From positions 248,001-312,000 of the forward strand of contig NZ_FXUA01000005.1 in the NCBI RefSeq assembly GCF_900182815.1: a DNA stretch of 64,000 nucleotides. Reading direction: 5' to 3'. The position numbers were made by a program, and so were the translations under genes. Below the pieces are notes generated by a model. It was not told the DNA's origin, ran no database searches, and saw only the letters and a list, made by a program, of their open reading frames with translations. Source of the stretch: Algoriphagus winogradskyi (lineage in GTDB: Bacteria > Bacteroidota > Bacteroidia > Cytophagales > Cyclobacteriaceae). Positions 44,849-53,893 of the stretch are shown piece after piece. The first letter of the stretch is position 1; each line of letters opens with the position of its first letter.

Positions 44849-46639
44849 GTGAAACCACTTTGGCGACTCAATAAGTATTTGTATAAATACAAGGGCTTGA
44901 TCCTTTTGGGGATAGTTTTTACGGTGATTTCTAACATTTTCGTAATTATACCTGCTCAGTTAGTAAGACTTGCAATAGATTATGTTGTTGAAAGTTTTTC
45001 GATTTATCAGCCTTTAGAGCAGGGTGGTTTGGGTAATCAGGCCCAAGATATTTTTCTAAAATTCGTTTTTGTGTTTGGAGTACTGATCTTAGTAATGGCT
45101 TTACTGAGAGGTATCTTCCTGTTTTTCATCCGACAGACGCTTATCATCATGTCCCGAAAGGTGGAATATGATATGAAAAATGAAATCTATGATCACTACC
45201 AAAAACTCCCACTTAGTTTTTACAGAAAAAATAGCACGGGAGATTTGATGGCAAGAATCACAGAGGATGTGAGCCGCGTGCGTATGTACCTAGGACCAGC
45301 GATTATGTATGGTTTAAACCTGCTCATTCTTTTTCCCTTGGTGATATCCTATATGATCACTGTTAATCCTTTGTTGACACTTTATGCACTCTTGCCTCTT
45401 CCTGTACTTTCGCTGAGTATTTATTATGTGAATAACATGATCAATGAGCGTTCTGAGAAGATTCAGCGCAGTTTGAGTGGGTTAAGCACGTTTGTGCAAG
45501 AAGCATTTTCAGGGATTCGGGTGCTCAAAGCTTTTGTCAGAGAGAGTGATAGTGCTAATGACTTTGCGACTGCAAGCGAAGATTATAAGGTGAAGTCTAT
45601 TCGGCTGACCCGGGTAAATGCGCTTTTCTTCCCGATCATCATGGCCCTTGTTGGTGTTTCAACAATTATCACTGTATATGTAGGTGGATTACAGGTGATC
45701 AGTGGAGAGATAGGGTATGGGGTCATTGCGGAATTTATTTTGTACGTGAATATGCTCACTTGGCCAGTGACTTCATTGGGCTGGGTGACTAGTATAGTCC
45801 AGCGAGCGGCTGCATCCCAAACTCGAATCAACGAGTTTCTTGATGAAAAGAATGATATTCTTAACACCAATGATATAGAGGCCAATATTACCGGAACGGT
45901 AGAAATGGACAATGTTTCTTTCATCTATCCTGATTCAGGTATCACTGCGCTGAAAAATGTAAGCTTTAAAATCCAAGAAGGTCAAACACTTGGGATTATC
46001 GGTACAACTGGATCAGGTAAATCTACGATCGCGAATCTGTTAATGCGGATGTACGATCCTAACTCAGGTGTGATCAAAGTGGATGGTAAGCCAATTGATT
46101 CGCTTTCTGTTTCAGATCTAAGAAGGCAAATAGGGTATGTGCCTCAGGACGTATTCTTGTTTTCGGATAGTATTGGGAATAACATTGCCTTTGGACTGAA
46201 TGAGTCGGATCCGAAAATCATTGAACAAGCTGCTAAAGATGCTGATGTCTATCAGAACATTGTGGAATTTCCAAAGGGTTTTGAAACTATGCTTGGTGAG
46301 CGAGGAATTACCCTTTCAGGAGGGCAGAAGCAGCGAGTTTCTATTGCTCGAGCTATTGCGAAGGAACCTAAAATCCTCATTTTGGATGACTGCCTCTCTG
46401 CAGTGGATACCAAAACTGAGAATGTGATTTTGACAGCTCTAAAAAATATTATGCAAAATCGCACATCCATTATTATTTCCCACCGCGTATCATCAGCCAA
46501 ACTAGCGGATCAAATTATAGTTTTGGACGATGGCAAAGTTATCGAAACGGGAAATCATAAGACACTGATGGAGCAGAAGGGAGTCTATGCTGAGCTATAC
46601 GAAAAGCAGACTCAGTCAGGAGAATCTGTTGATAATTAG
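44849..46639 (+). CDS. ABC exporter, fused permease-ATPase (MdlA/MsbA type)
   Basis: A 596-residue half-transporter: six membrane helices (about residues 1-320), then an ATPase domain with Walker A GTTGSGKST near residue 385, Q-loop, signature LSGGQKQR, and Walker B ILILDDCLSAVD. The residue after the Walker B Asp is Asp, not the catalytic Glu, as is typical of the degenerate subunit of heterodimeric exporters (MdlA, YheI, TM287). No second subunit is adjacent. The GTG at 44849 (MKPLWRLNKYL) is the likely start. Substrate (lipid or drug) unknown. Confidence 0.9.
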   Translation: MKPLWRLNKYLYKYKGLILLGIVFTVISNIFVIIPAQLVRLAIDYVVESFSIYQPLEQGGLGNQAQDIFLKFVFVFGVLILVMALLRGIFLFFIRQTLIIMSRKVEYDMKNEIYDHYQKLPLSFYRKNSTGDLMARITEDVSRVRMYLGPAIMYGLNLLILFPLVISYMITVNPLLTLYALLPLPVLSLSIYYVNNMINERSEKIQRSLSGLSTFVQEAFSGIRVLKAFVRESDSANDFATASEDYKVKSIRLTRVNALFFPIIMALVGVSTIITVYVGGLQVISGEIGYGVIAEFILYVNMLTWPVTSLGWVTSIVQRAAASQTRINEFLDEKNDILNTNDIEANITGTVEMDNVSFIYPDSGITALKNVSFKIQEGQTLGIIGTTGSGKSTIANLLMRMYDPNSGVIKVDGKPIDSLSVSDLRRQIGYVPQDVFLFSDSIGNNIAFGLNESDPKIIEQAAKDADVYQNIVEFPKGFETMLGERGITLSGGQKQRVSIARAIAKEPKILILDDCLSAVDTKTENVILTALKNIMQNRTSIIISHRVSSAKLADQIIVLDDGKVIETGNHKTLMEQKGVYAELYEKQTQSGESVDN

Positions 46640-46730
46640 GGATTTCTATCTATATTATTACTCAGTAAAGGGACGTCTTGAAAAAAGTAATTACCTTCAA
46701 GGGTATCAGTTTACCTTAAAATTTTTAGTT

Positions 46731-47048
46731 ATGACAGATAAGAAATCAACCACCCAAGAAATAGAAAAAGTACTTAAGGAGATTGGGGATAAAATTGAAG
46801 AACTAGTAAAAAAAGGAGCTGATGCTGGTTCTGATGCAAAGGAAGAAATAGATAAGAAAATTCAGGATTTAAAGGAGAATAAAACAACTCTTGAAGCTGA
46901 ATTTAAGAAAGGTAAGGAGATTTTAGAACGGGAATTTAAAGAGCGTACTGTCGATTTTAAGCCTAAATTGGAAGAATCTAAGGGGTTTCTGAAAGAAGGC
47001 TTGAAGCAAATAGGTTTAGCATTTAAGACTCTCTTAGCCAAGAAGTAA
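46731..47048 (+). CDS. Small Lys/Glu-rich coiled-coil protein
   Basis: A 105-residue highly charged, probably all-helical protein (EIEKVLKEIGDKIEELVKKG, DLKENKTTLEAEFKKGKEIL), without a signal peptide or membrane segment. It resembles the soluble halves of YtxH- or apolipophorin-like stress proteins, but I do not claim a family. I chose the ATG at 46731; the frame extends upstream into the ABC gene without meaning. Followed by a strong terminator. Confidence 0.7.
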   Translation: MTDKKSTTQEIEKVLKEIGDKIEELVKKGADAGSDAKEEIDKKIQDLKENKTTLEAEFKKGKEILEREFKERTVDFKPKLEESKGFLKEGLKQIGLAFKTLLAKK

Positions 47049-47075
47049 AGTTAAATTCCCAATTCTATCTAATTA

Positions 47076-47108
47076 AAAAAGGCCCGAGATTAATCTCGGG
47101 CCTTTTTC
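47076..47108 (+). terminator. Bidirectional terminator
   Basis: AGGCCCGAGA (47081-47090) and TCTCGGGCCT (47095-47104) with a TTAA loop, flanked by an A-run and a T-run, between convergent genes. Serves the coiled-coil gene and the minus-strand SurA-like gene. Confidence 0.93.
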
Positions 47109-47109
47109 G

Positions 47110-48477
47110 TCACTTCGCAGCGAGGGCATTACATCGGTCATAGGCTGGGTCAAGATCTATGAATATATCTTCCTTGGCGGTGATAAACCATTTGCTGAGC
47201 AAATCATCTTCTTTTTTGCGAAGTGCTGCTGCTTTTAGCTTTTCGTAGTCATCATTCATATTAGCTCTATGTGCAGGATATTTTGCTTTGTAATAGATAA
47301 TACGAACCTTTTTGCCTTCTCTCGGATCATCAAACTGCATCGGTGGCGTAATGTCACCTACCTCCATGGAATCTATCATAAAATACAGACTAGGATCTTC
47401 GAGAGTTCTTAAAGAGAGGCGATTGGAACTATTGGATGGATCGGTGAAAAAGCCGCCATTATCTGATGTGCTTCTGTCATCAGAATAGTCTTTAGCAGCT
47501 TTTGCAAATTCCATTCTACCTGCTTCAATCTCCGTTTTAAGGCTATCTAGAAATCTCTCAGATTTTTCAATATCTGCCGTTGTGGCTTTCGGTGACATCA
47601 GAATGTGCCTTGTATTATAGGTATTGTCTTTCTTCTCCAATAACTGAATAATATGGAATCCATAGGCAGTTTCTACTGGGTCAGAAATTTCACCTTGCCT
47701 CAGTAATAATGCAGCTCCTTCGTATTCAGGGACCATTTGGCCTCTTGAGGAAAACCCTAAATTACCACCGTTGGCAGCTGAACCAGGATCTTCTGAGTAA
47801 CGTCTCGCCAAATCAGCAAAATCCGCTCTACCCTCGGCAATATCTTTCTTGAACTGAACCATTCGGTCATAAAGGTCCTGCTTTGTTTGGGGATTTACTT
47901 CGGGTTTGACTACGATTTGTCCTACTGTAGCTTCTGAAGTAAATAGAGGTAATGAGTCTGTAGGTATGCTATTGAAAAACTGTCTAACGTCATTTGGAGA
48001 AACAGTCACACCTTCTGTGATCTGACTTCTCATCCGTTGTACAATTAATTGCTCTCTAATCACATCTTCAATTTCAGTTTTGAGTTGATCTGAAGTTTTT
48101 CCGTAAGCTTCTACCAGTGTATTTTCATCTCCGCCAAACTGCTGAAGCACCATGTTGAATCGCTGTTCGGTTTGAAGCATTACCTCAGCATCGGTAACGA
48201 TTACAGAATCCACTTCTGCTTTGGCTACCATCAGTTTATTGATCATCAAAGACTCAAATACTTGACATCTGCTGGGGGCTTCTTGTCCGGGTTGATTTTG
48301 GGAAATAGCTTCCAAATACGCTTTTTGAACGTCTGATTCCAATAAAATATAATTGTCCACTTTAGCCACGATTTTATCAAGTACCTGACCTGTGGTAGGT
48401 GTTGTTTCTTGAGCAAATGATGCGGTAATCAGCAAGCTAGCTATTAAAGTGAAAGTTAGTCGGTTTAGCAATTTCAT
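47110..48477 (-). CDS. SurA-like periplasmic peptidyl-prolyl isomerase
   Basis: A 455-residue secreted chaperone/isomerase. Signal peptide ends ASFAQ; a SurA N-terminal domain (DKIVAKVDNYILLESDV, about 30-170) is followed by two parvulin domains (about 180-285 with VGQIVVKPEV, SEDPGSAANGGNLGFSSRGQMVPEYE, GFHIIQLLEK; and about 290-400 with TRHILMSPKA, SDDRSTSDNGGFF). It likely escorts outer-membrane proteins to BamA. Its stop is 2 bp from the bidirectional terminator. A second parvulin gene lies just upstream. Confidence 0.93.
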   Translation of the reverse strand: MKLLNRLTFTLIASLLITASFAQETTPTTGQVLDKIVAKVDNYILLESDVQKAYLEAISQNQPGQEAPSRCQVFESLMINKLMVAKAEVDSVIVTDAEVMLQTEQRFNMVLQQFGGDENTLVEAYGKTSDQLKTEIEDVIREQLIVQRMRSQITEGVTVSPNDVRQFFNSIPTDSLPLFTSEATVGQIVVKPEVNPQTKQDLYDRMVQFKKDIAEGRADFADLARRYSEDPGSAANGGNLGFSSRGQMVPEYEGAALLLRQGEISDPVETAYGFHIIQLLEKKDNTYNTRHILMSPKATTADIEKSERFLDSLKTEIEAGRMEFAKAAKDYSDDRSTSDNGGFFTDPSNSSNRLSLRTLEDPSLYFMIDSMEVGDITPPMQFDDPREGKKVRIIYYKAKYPAHRANMNDDYEKLKAAALRKKEDDLLSKWFITAKEDIFIDLDPAYDRCNALAAK

Positions 48478-48529
48478 GGGATTTTTTCCGTCCTTACGTT
48501 CTAATATGACGGTTTTCTTTTGTAAAATA

Positions 48530-50530
48530 TTATTGATTTAAAGCTATGAAAGTTTCTTCTTTCGCTTTGGGATTTATCTTGATCGGGTATTTTTTTCGTA
48601 ATGATTCAACTAGACTTCTGTCTAAGTATTCTTGGTAATCTCGAATTACCACCCCTCGGGTTTCCTCGAATTTTTTCGGCCCTGCACTGGTTTTTTCTCC
48701 TAAAATAACAATGTGCAAATGTCCGTTGGTTTCTATTTCTTGATAGGTTAAATCAATATTTGCTTTGGATAAGACAGGATGTTCAGCGTATTCGATGGTG
48801 CCGGTTTCAGTTTGATATGCTAAAGAATTAGTGCCTTCATAACTTGCATCAAAAGTCGAGATTAGCTCCTCTGAAAGTGGTTTTCCCTGAAGTAATTGTC
48901 TAGCAGCATCCAACTGAGTCATATCAAGTACTTTCACGATGTAGGCGTTTACTCTTTCTTTCCACTGGTAATTTTGGATATTATTTCGATAATAGGCCTT
49001 TTGGGCAACAGAATCCATCAGGCCTTTCTGCCAGACTTCCTCATTCATCAGTGAGAATAACAAAATGCCATTTCTATATTCCTTCAAGAGCATGCGATAT
49101 TCCTTATTGTTAGCTTCTAAGTCAGCTTCTTCAGCTTCATTTAGAATGGTTGCTGCAAATCTTTCGTACCAAGCATCGAAAACCCCATCGTTAGTGGGAA
49201 TCTTGATTTCCTGCTCATTCATATAGTCCACAAGATCTTGTGTGATGTAACTTTTTCCCTGAAGAGAGAAAATTTGATTTTTAGCTAAATCCTTGTCTGC
49301 CACTACCTGAGCAAAATCATTCTTGGAAGTCGAGCTTAATTCAGTTCTTAATTTTGCGACATTTTCTTCGTTTTCATCAAAGTTGTAGCGGGATTTCTGA
49401 ATCGCCATCACCTGTGACTGTATCATCGTAGAACGAGAATCTCTTAGTATTTTAGACCGAATACTTTCTTCCATTGATTCAAAAGTATCAAGCGGCTTTT
49501 TACCCTCCAATCTCAGAATATGGTACCCATATTTGGTACGAATAGGAGGAGATACTTCGCCTATTTCTGTCAGCGAAAATGCAGCCATTTCAAATTCCGG
49601 AATCATAGACCCAACGCTAAACCAGGGTAGAATACCTCCTTTTTGACTACTTGAAGGATCCTCAGAATAGTTTTTTACGATATCTTCCCAGATTGTATTT
49701 TCCTTTTGTATTTCGGTATAAATGTCAGCTACTTTTCTTTTAGCAAGGTCTTCGCCATTCGTATCATTATCATCGATCCTGACTAGGATGTGCGAAACTC
49801 TTACCTGTCCCGGATTCGGCTGACGGTCTTTCACATTTATTATATGGTAACCAAAATTGGTTAACACTGGGTCAGAAACTTGACCTGGCTGAAGAGAAAA
49901 TGCTGCGTCTTCAAATGCCTGAACCATCTGAAGGGCGGTGAAATATCCTAGGTCTCCTTTGTTTACCTGAGCCGAAGGATCATCAGAATATTTCACTGCT
50001 AATTCGTTGATGCTGCCACCATTTTTTATTTCGTCTTCAATTTTCAAAGCCATCCGTAAGACAATTAAACTATCTTCTTTGGTTGCGTTTTGAGGGAATT
50101 GAAGTAGGATGTGACTCGCACGAATTATCTCCTGCATTCTTGAATAGGCTTTCCTTAATTCACCTTCTTCCAATGAGTTTCGAATGAGAAAGGGAGCTTT
50201 TAGGTTTTCTCTGAACGATTCAAATTCTCTATTGAATTCCTCTGTCTGATCGAGTCCCTGTGCTTCGGCCTCTCTTACTTTTAACTTGTAATTGATAAAA
50301 AGGTCAAGGTTCTCTTCGTATTCTTCTCTTGACATTCCTGGAGTACCGGGTTCAGACTTATTTCCTTTAGTTAATAAGTAAATCAACTCGTCTTTATCTA
50401 CAGCTTTACCTCCTAAAGTCAATAAAGGGTCACCCTGATTTGGGGCCTGTATAAATGCCATCGCAGATACTGTGGGTCCAAATACTATAAGGAATGTGAT
50501 TATATATGCCGAAATGGTTCGGTTTGTCAT
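48530..50530 (-). CDS. Large parvulin-domain periplasmic foldase
   Basis: A 666-residue secreted protein from the ATG at 50530 (signal AYIITFLIVFGPTVSAMA). A SurA/PpiD-like N-terminal helix domain contains NLDLFINYKLKVREAEAQGLDQT. Two parvulin domains follow (about 145-245 with ASHILLQF, SDDPSAQVNKGDLGYFTALQMV, GYHIINVKDR; about 250-355 with VSHILVRI, SEDPSSSQKGGILPWFSVGSMIPEFE, GYHILRLEGK). A long C-terminal helical part resembles neither domain. Probably an outer-membrane-protein chaperone. It precedes the SurA-like gene by 52 bp. Confidence 0.9.
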   Translation of the reverse strand: MTNRTISAYIITFLIVFGPTVSAMAFIQAPNQGDPLLTLGGKAVDKDELIYLLTKGNKSEPGTPGMSREEYEENLDLFINYKLKVREAEAQGLDQTEEFNREFESFRENLKAPFLIRNSLEEGELRKAYSRMQEIIRASHILLQFPQNATKEDSLIVLRMALKIEDEIKNGGSINELAVKYSDDPSAQVNKGDLGYFTALQMVQAFEDAAFSLQPGQVSDPVLTNFGYHIINVKDRQPNPGQVRVSHILVRIDDNDTNGEDLAKRKVADIYTEIQKENTIWEDIVKNYSEDPSSSQKGGILPWFSVGSMIPEFEMAAFSLTEIGEVSPPIRTKYGYHILRLEGKKPLDTFESMEESIRSKILRDSRSTMIQSQVMAIQKSRYNFDENEENVAKLRTELSSTSKNDFAQVVADKDLAKNQIFSLQGKSYITQDLVDYMNEQEIKIPTNDGVFDAWYERFAATILNEAEEADLEANNKEYRMLLKEYRNGILLFSLMNEEVWQKGLMDSVAQKAYYRNNIQNYQWKERVNAYIVKVLDMTQLDAARQLLQGKPLSEELISTFDASYEGTNSLAYQTETGTIEYAEHPVLSKANIDLTYQEIETNGHLHIVILGEKTSAGPKKFEETRGVVIRDYQEYLDRSLVESLRKKYPIKINPKAKEETFIALNQ

Positions 50531-50617
50531 GTGGTGAATGCAAGATTTGGATTGCAATTTTACAAATTTATTAGGATTTAAAGTCAAAAGTCCCGAATAC
50601 TAAGGTTTTAACAAGAA

Positions 50618-51031
50618 TTAGGACTGAAACCATTTGATCAGCCGACAGGTATTGGTGCCTCTGGTAGAATCAAACTCAATTTCATCCATGATCTTCTTGA
50701 CCAAAATTATGCCTAAACCTCCTTTTCGCTTATCACCTTTGACTTTATTTAGGTCGGGTACTTCATAATCGAGCATATTGAATGCTTTACCTTCATCGGT
50801 AATTTCAAAAATTAATTTCCCTGGATTTTGTTTGATGTCTAGTTGAATATAATCAAGTGCATTACACTTATGCGAATGAATTATCAGATTAGCACATACC
50901 TCTTCCACTGCCAAAATAAGCTGGAGCTGGTCGACATCAGACAGGCGTAACTCTCCCAAGGTCTTTTTTAAAAAGACTCGCAGTTCTGAGAGTGCTGCTG
51001 TTTGACAAGATATTTTCATCTGATGTTTCAT
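50618..51031 (-). CDS. RsbW-like anti-sigma/regulatory ATP-binding kinase
   Basis: A 137-residue HATPase_c domain of the RsbW/SpoIIAB type: N-box VEEVCANLIIHSHK, G1 box DEGKAFNML, and G2 box KGGLGIILVKKIMDEI. Such proteins phosphorylate a STAS partner and sequester a sigma factor or other target. The STAS gene is 1 bp upstream and the SpoIIE-type phosphatase gene before that, giving a full partner-switching set. No sigma factor is encoded in the window. Confidence 0.9.
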   Translation of the reverse strand: MKHQMKISCQTAALSELRVFLKKTLGELRLSDVDQLQLILAVEEVCANLIIHSHKCNALDYIQLDIKQNPGKLIFEITDEGKAFNMLDYEVPDLNKVKGDKRKGGLGIILVKKIMDEIEFDSTRGTNTCRLIKWFQS

Positions 51032-51032
51032 A

Positions 51033-51365
51033 TCAGCTTTCTAACGCAGTTTTTTTATTTGGGTAAATGTGCATCAACTGATCTAGTCCCAAAATTTTAA
51101 ATACTTCATATACCCTTTCGGATAAAGAATAGATTTTCAGATCAATCTCTTTTTCCTGAAAATCTTCCAAATAGGACATAAATACGCCCAAGCCTGCAGA
51201 AGAAATATACTCTAGGCCCGCACCATCAACTAATATAGAACTACTTCCGTCTGCAACGACCTTAGTGATTGCTTCATCTAGTATTACTGAGTTGCTGGCA
51301 TCTACCTCGCCAGTGAGTCGCAAAATAGTGTGACCGTTCTCTTCCTGAGTTTCTATTGTTAGCAT
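51033..51365 (-). CDS. STAS-domain anti-anti-sigma factor (RsbV/SpoIIAA type)
   Basis: A 110-residue single STAS domain with the phosphorylation-site loop YISSAGLGVFMSYL; by alignment with SpoIIAA the target serine is S56. In the unphosphorylated state it would bind the RsbW-like kinase and free that kinase's target. Starts 3 bp after the phosphatase gene. Confidence 0.93.
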   Translation of the reverse strand: MLTIETQEENGHTILRLTGEVDASNSVILDEAITKVVADGSSSILVDGAGLEYISSAGLGVFMSYLEDFQEKEIDLKIYSLSERVYEVFKILGLDQLMHIYPNKKTALES

Positions 51366-51368
51366 CGT

Positions 51369-53447
51369 TTAGCTTGCTTTATTTTGTTTGGTAAATTTCA
51401 CCACCATCATGGAATAATCATCGTCAATCAGTCTGTCTCCTCCTACAAAATCATGTAGTGAATCAATGATTTTCGTCTGGATTTCTTGTGGATTAAGCTC
51501 GTTGTAAACTTCCAATAAGGTTCTTACACGCTCGTAGCCAAATTGATTGGAATTGTTGTTTTTTGCCTCTACTATTCCGTCTGTGAATAAAACCAATACA
51601 TCTCCAGGTTGATAAGTGAATGTCCTTTCCACTACGTGATTTTCATATTGCTTGTTTCTTAAAATTCCCAAACCTAGTCCATCAATCTCCAAATACTCTG
51701 ATTTGTTTAATTTTTTCTTATGAATTAGCGTAGGTACATGACCTGCACGGGAGTGACAGATAGTTTGTTTTGCAGTATTGATAATAAATATGGAGGCGGT
51801 GATAAAGTGATTACGTTCCAGACATTTACTTAGTGCTGCATTGGCCTTGATCATAAATTCCGATGGACTGAGATTCAACTGTATGAGACTTTGAAAAATT
51901 CCTTTCATCTGTGACATGTGAAAAGCCGCAGAGGTTCCTTTTCCAGAAACGTCTCCAATGATCAATACAAACCGATTTTCATCTAATTTGTATGTGTCGT
52001 AATAGTCCCCGCCTACTTCATCGGCTGCATTTGAAAAAGCGCAGATGTCAAAATACTCGTTATGATCTAGTTGGGTAGGAAGTAAAGATTTTTGAACGCG
52101 CTGAGCAATTTTCAATTCTTCTTGGTAGCGTTCATTGAGGATGGCCTGATTGAGCAAACGATGATTTTCTACGGCAATACATGCTTGTCTTCCAAATGTG
52201 CTGATGATGTTCAACATTTCCTTATTGAAGCCGTCTCGAACTTCCTTGCACAACACTATTTTACCAATGACCGATTTGTTGATCACCAGAGGGACCAAAA
52301 GAATTGATTCATATTTTGAGTGAGCAATTCTAAGGTTAATAGGACTTAAATTATCCGGCCGTTTTTCAGATTCCCAATCTCGAATAGTCTTTTGAGGTTC
52401 GATCAGTGCTGATATTTCTTCTCTTGTCTTTCGATCTATGAATCTCTCCTGAAAAAAGCCTTCTGGGAATTCCTCACTTTTCATCGCTAACCACGCCGCA
52501 TCTGCATAGGCGGCACTCATACAGGAGTCCATTAAAATATCCAGCACTTGCTCCTCATTTTCTTCTGGCTGTATGGATTGGCTTAGTCGCTGGAAATTTA
52601 TAGCCTCAGTTAGTTTTTGCTCGAAAACGGAGGAAGTCGGAAGGTTAAATAACGTTACTAAAAAGCTGAGAACAGCATAAACCAGTATGAACCAAAACAG
52701 AGAAATTACGAATAGATTACCCATCAAGTTTGCTAGGTAATCGTATTCCATATCCACTGAAACAGTGTACCACAGCATATAGCTAATAGCTAAAATAATT
52801 ATGGCAAGGAACAGTAGAGATTTCCATTTCTCCTTAAAAGTCAGATATGGAATCCATTTTAAATTAGTAGAAAGGATGACTGCCAAGATTCCAAGTAGAA
52901 CCATGCCAAAATAAAAGCTGTACTCATAAGCTTCTCTATCAAAAAACACTAAAAACATTGCTACAAGCAAAGCGATTTCATACGCCTGCCATTGTTTTAC
53001 AACTCGCTTAGTTTTTTGGTAAAGAATAAGGTGCTGCCATAATAGAGAAGTGGATATCAAAAAAACAGTCATGAGCCCAAACCGGACATGATAAAAGAAA
53101 GTTTTGAGAAATGGATCTCCAGCAAGCTTACTTTCACCAAGGGAGGTGTAAAAAAAACCAATGATTAAATAAACAGTAACTGCGAATATTCCGGTCGATG
53201 CACCGCGCCAGATGAGATTCAGAAAGTCGCTTTGGGTACTTTTATTGATCGAGTATTTATAAAAGCTGTAGACCGTGATGAAATATAGGATTTGTAGAAT
53301 CCAAGTGAATTCGATGGCAATTCCAGAGTCCATCTCATTGAGTACCCCAACCAGCCTCACCAGATTCACAAATAGCAAACCCAGCCATACAAGGATGGCG
53401 AGCAGCAAGCTTAGCTTTCCGATATGGATTTGCGGTAGTTTGATCAT
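51369..53447 (-). CDS. Membrane-bound PP2C (SpoIIE/RsbU-type) phosphatase with GAF domain
   Basis: A 692-residue signalling protein. It has about eight membrane helices in residues 1-270, a GAF-like domain (about 290-450), and a PPM/SpoIIE phosphatase domain (about 465-690) with AADEVGGDYYDTYK, VLIIGDVSGKGTSAAFHMS, CHSRAGHVPTLI and VLFTDGIVEAKN, where the metal-binding aspartates are retained. It would dephosphorylate the STAS protein encoded next, in response to a membrane or small-molecule signal sensed by the N-terminal domains (inference). First gene of the three-gene operon. Confidence 0.92.
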   Translation of the reverse strand: MIKLPQIHIGKLSLLLAILVWLGLLFVNLVRLVGVLNEMDSGIAIEFTWILQILYFITVYSFYKYSINKSTQSDFLNLIWRGASTGIFAVTVYLIIGFFYTSLGESKLAGDPFLKTFFYHVRFGLMTVFLISTSLLWQHLILYQKTKRVVKQWQAYEIALLVAMFLVFFDREAYEYSFYFGMVLLGILAVILSTNLKWIPYLTFKEKWKSLLFLAIIILAISYMLWYTVSVDMEYDYLANLMGNLFVISLFWFILVYAVLSFLVTLFNLPTSSVFEQKLTEAINFQRLSQSIQPEENEEQVLDILMDSCMSAAYADAAWLAMKSEEFPEGFFQERFIDRKTREEISALIEPQKTIRDWESEKRPDNLSPINLRIAHSKYESILLVPLVINKSVIGKIVLCKEVRDGFNKEMLNIISTFGRQACIAVENHRLLNQAILNERYQEELKIAQRVQKSLLPTQLDHNEYFDICAFSNAADEVGGDYYDTYKLDENRFVLIIGDVSGKGTSAAFHMSQMKGIFQSLIQLNLSPSEFMIKANAALSKCLERNHFITASIFIINTAKQTICHSRAGHVPTLIHKKKLNKSEYLEIDGLGLGILRNKQYENHVVERTFTYQPGDVLVLFTDGIVEAKNNNSNQFGYERVRTLLEVYNELNPQEIQTKIIDSLHDFVGGDRLIDDDYSMMVVKFTKQNKAS

Positions 53448-53569
53448 GAATGCGCTGCCACAATAATACTCATTCGGATTGGAAAATAATGAACGTAGAT
53501 AAGTTACTAAGAAGAGTCAGGTGTTAAAAAGTGTAAATTGAGGAGGCTTGGAACCTGAATCAGACAAGA

Positions 53570-53890
53570 TTACATACAGACTAAGTCTTCGATCACACCA
53601 GTACCGTATTTCTCTTCGATAAGACTGAGTACTTTACTCTTATTCATCAGTAATTCTTTCTTGATTGGCCCTGAACTTAGTTTCACAAAGAGTTTTTTGT
53701 CTCTTATAAAAACCGATGTAGTCCGATCCGCGATGGTTTTTCCTACGATTTCAGGCCAATCATGGACCAAGGACTTTTCTTTGAATTTACCTTCTAACCG
53801 GTATGCTTTGAGTAGATCGTTGAAAGCTGACTCGAGTGGTGCAACTTCTTTTTTTCTGCTATAATATCCGTCTCTCCCCATAATTGTCAT
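53570..53890 (-). CDS. DUF721 (DciA-like) protein
   Basis: A 106-residue protein of the DUF721 family (LESAFNDLLKAYRLEGKFKE ... VHDWPEIVGKTIADRT ... LFVKLSSGPIKKELLMNKSKVL). Members related to DciA load the replicative helicase DnaB; whether this short form does so is not shown by sequence. It is 3 bp downstream of hemW on the minus strand. Confidence 0.88.
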   Translation of the reverse strand: MTIMGRDGYYSRKKEVAPLESAFNDLLKAYRLEGKFKEKSLVHDWPEIVGKTIADRTTSVFIRDKKLFVKLSSGPIKKELLMNKSKVLSLIEEKYGTGVIEDLVCM

Positions 53891-53893
53891 TTC

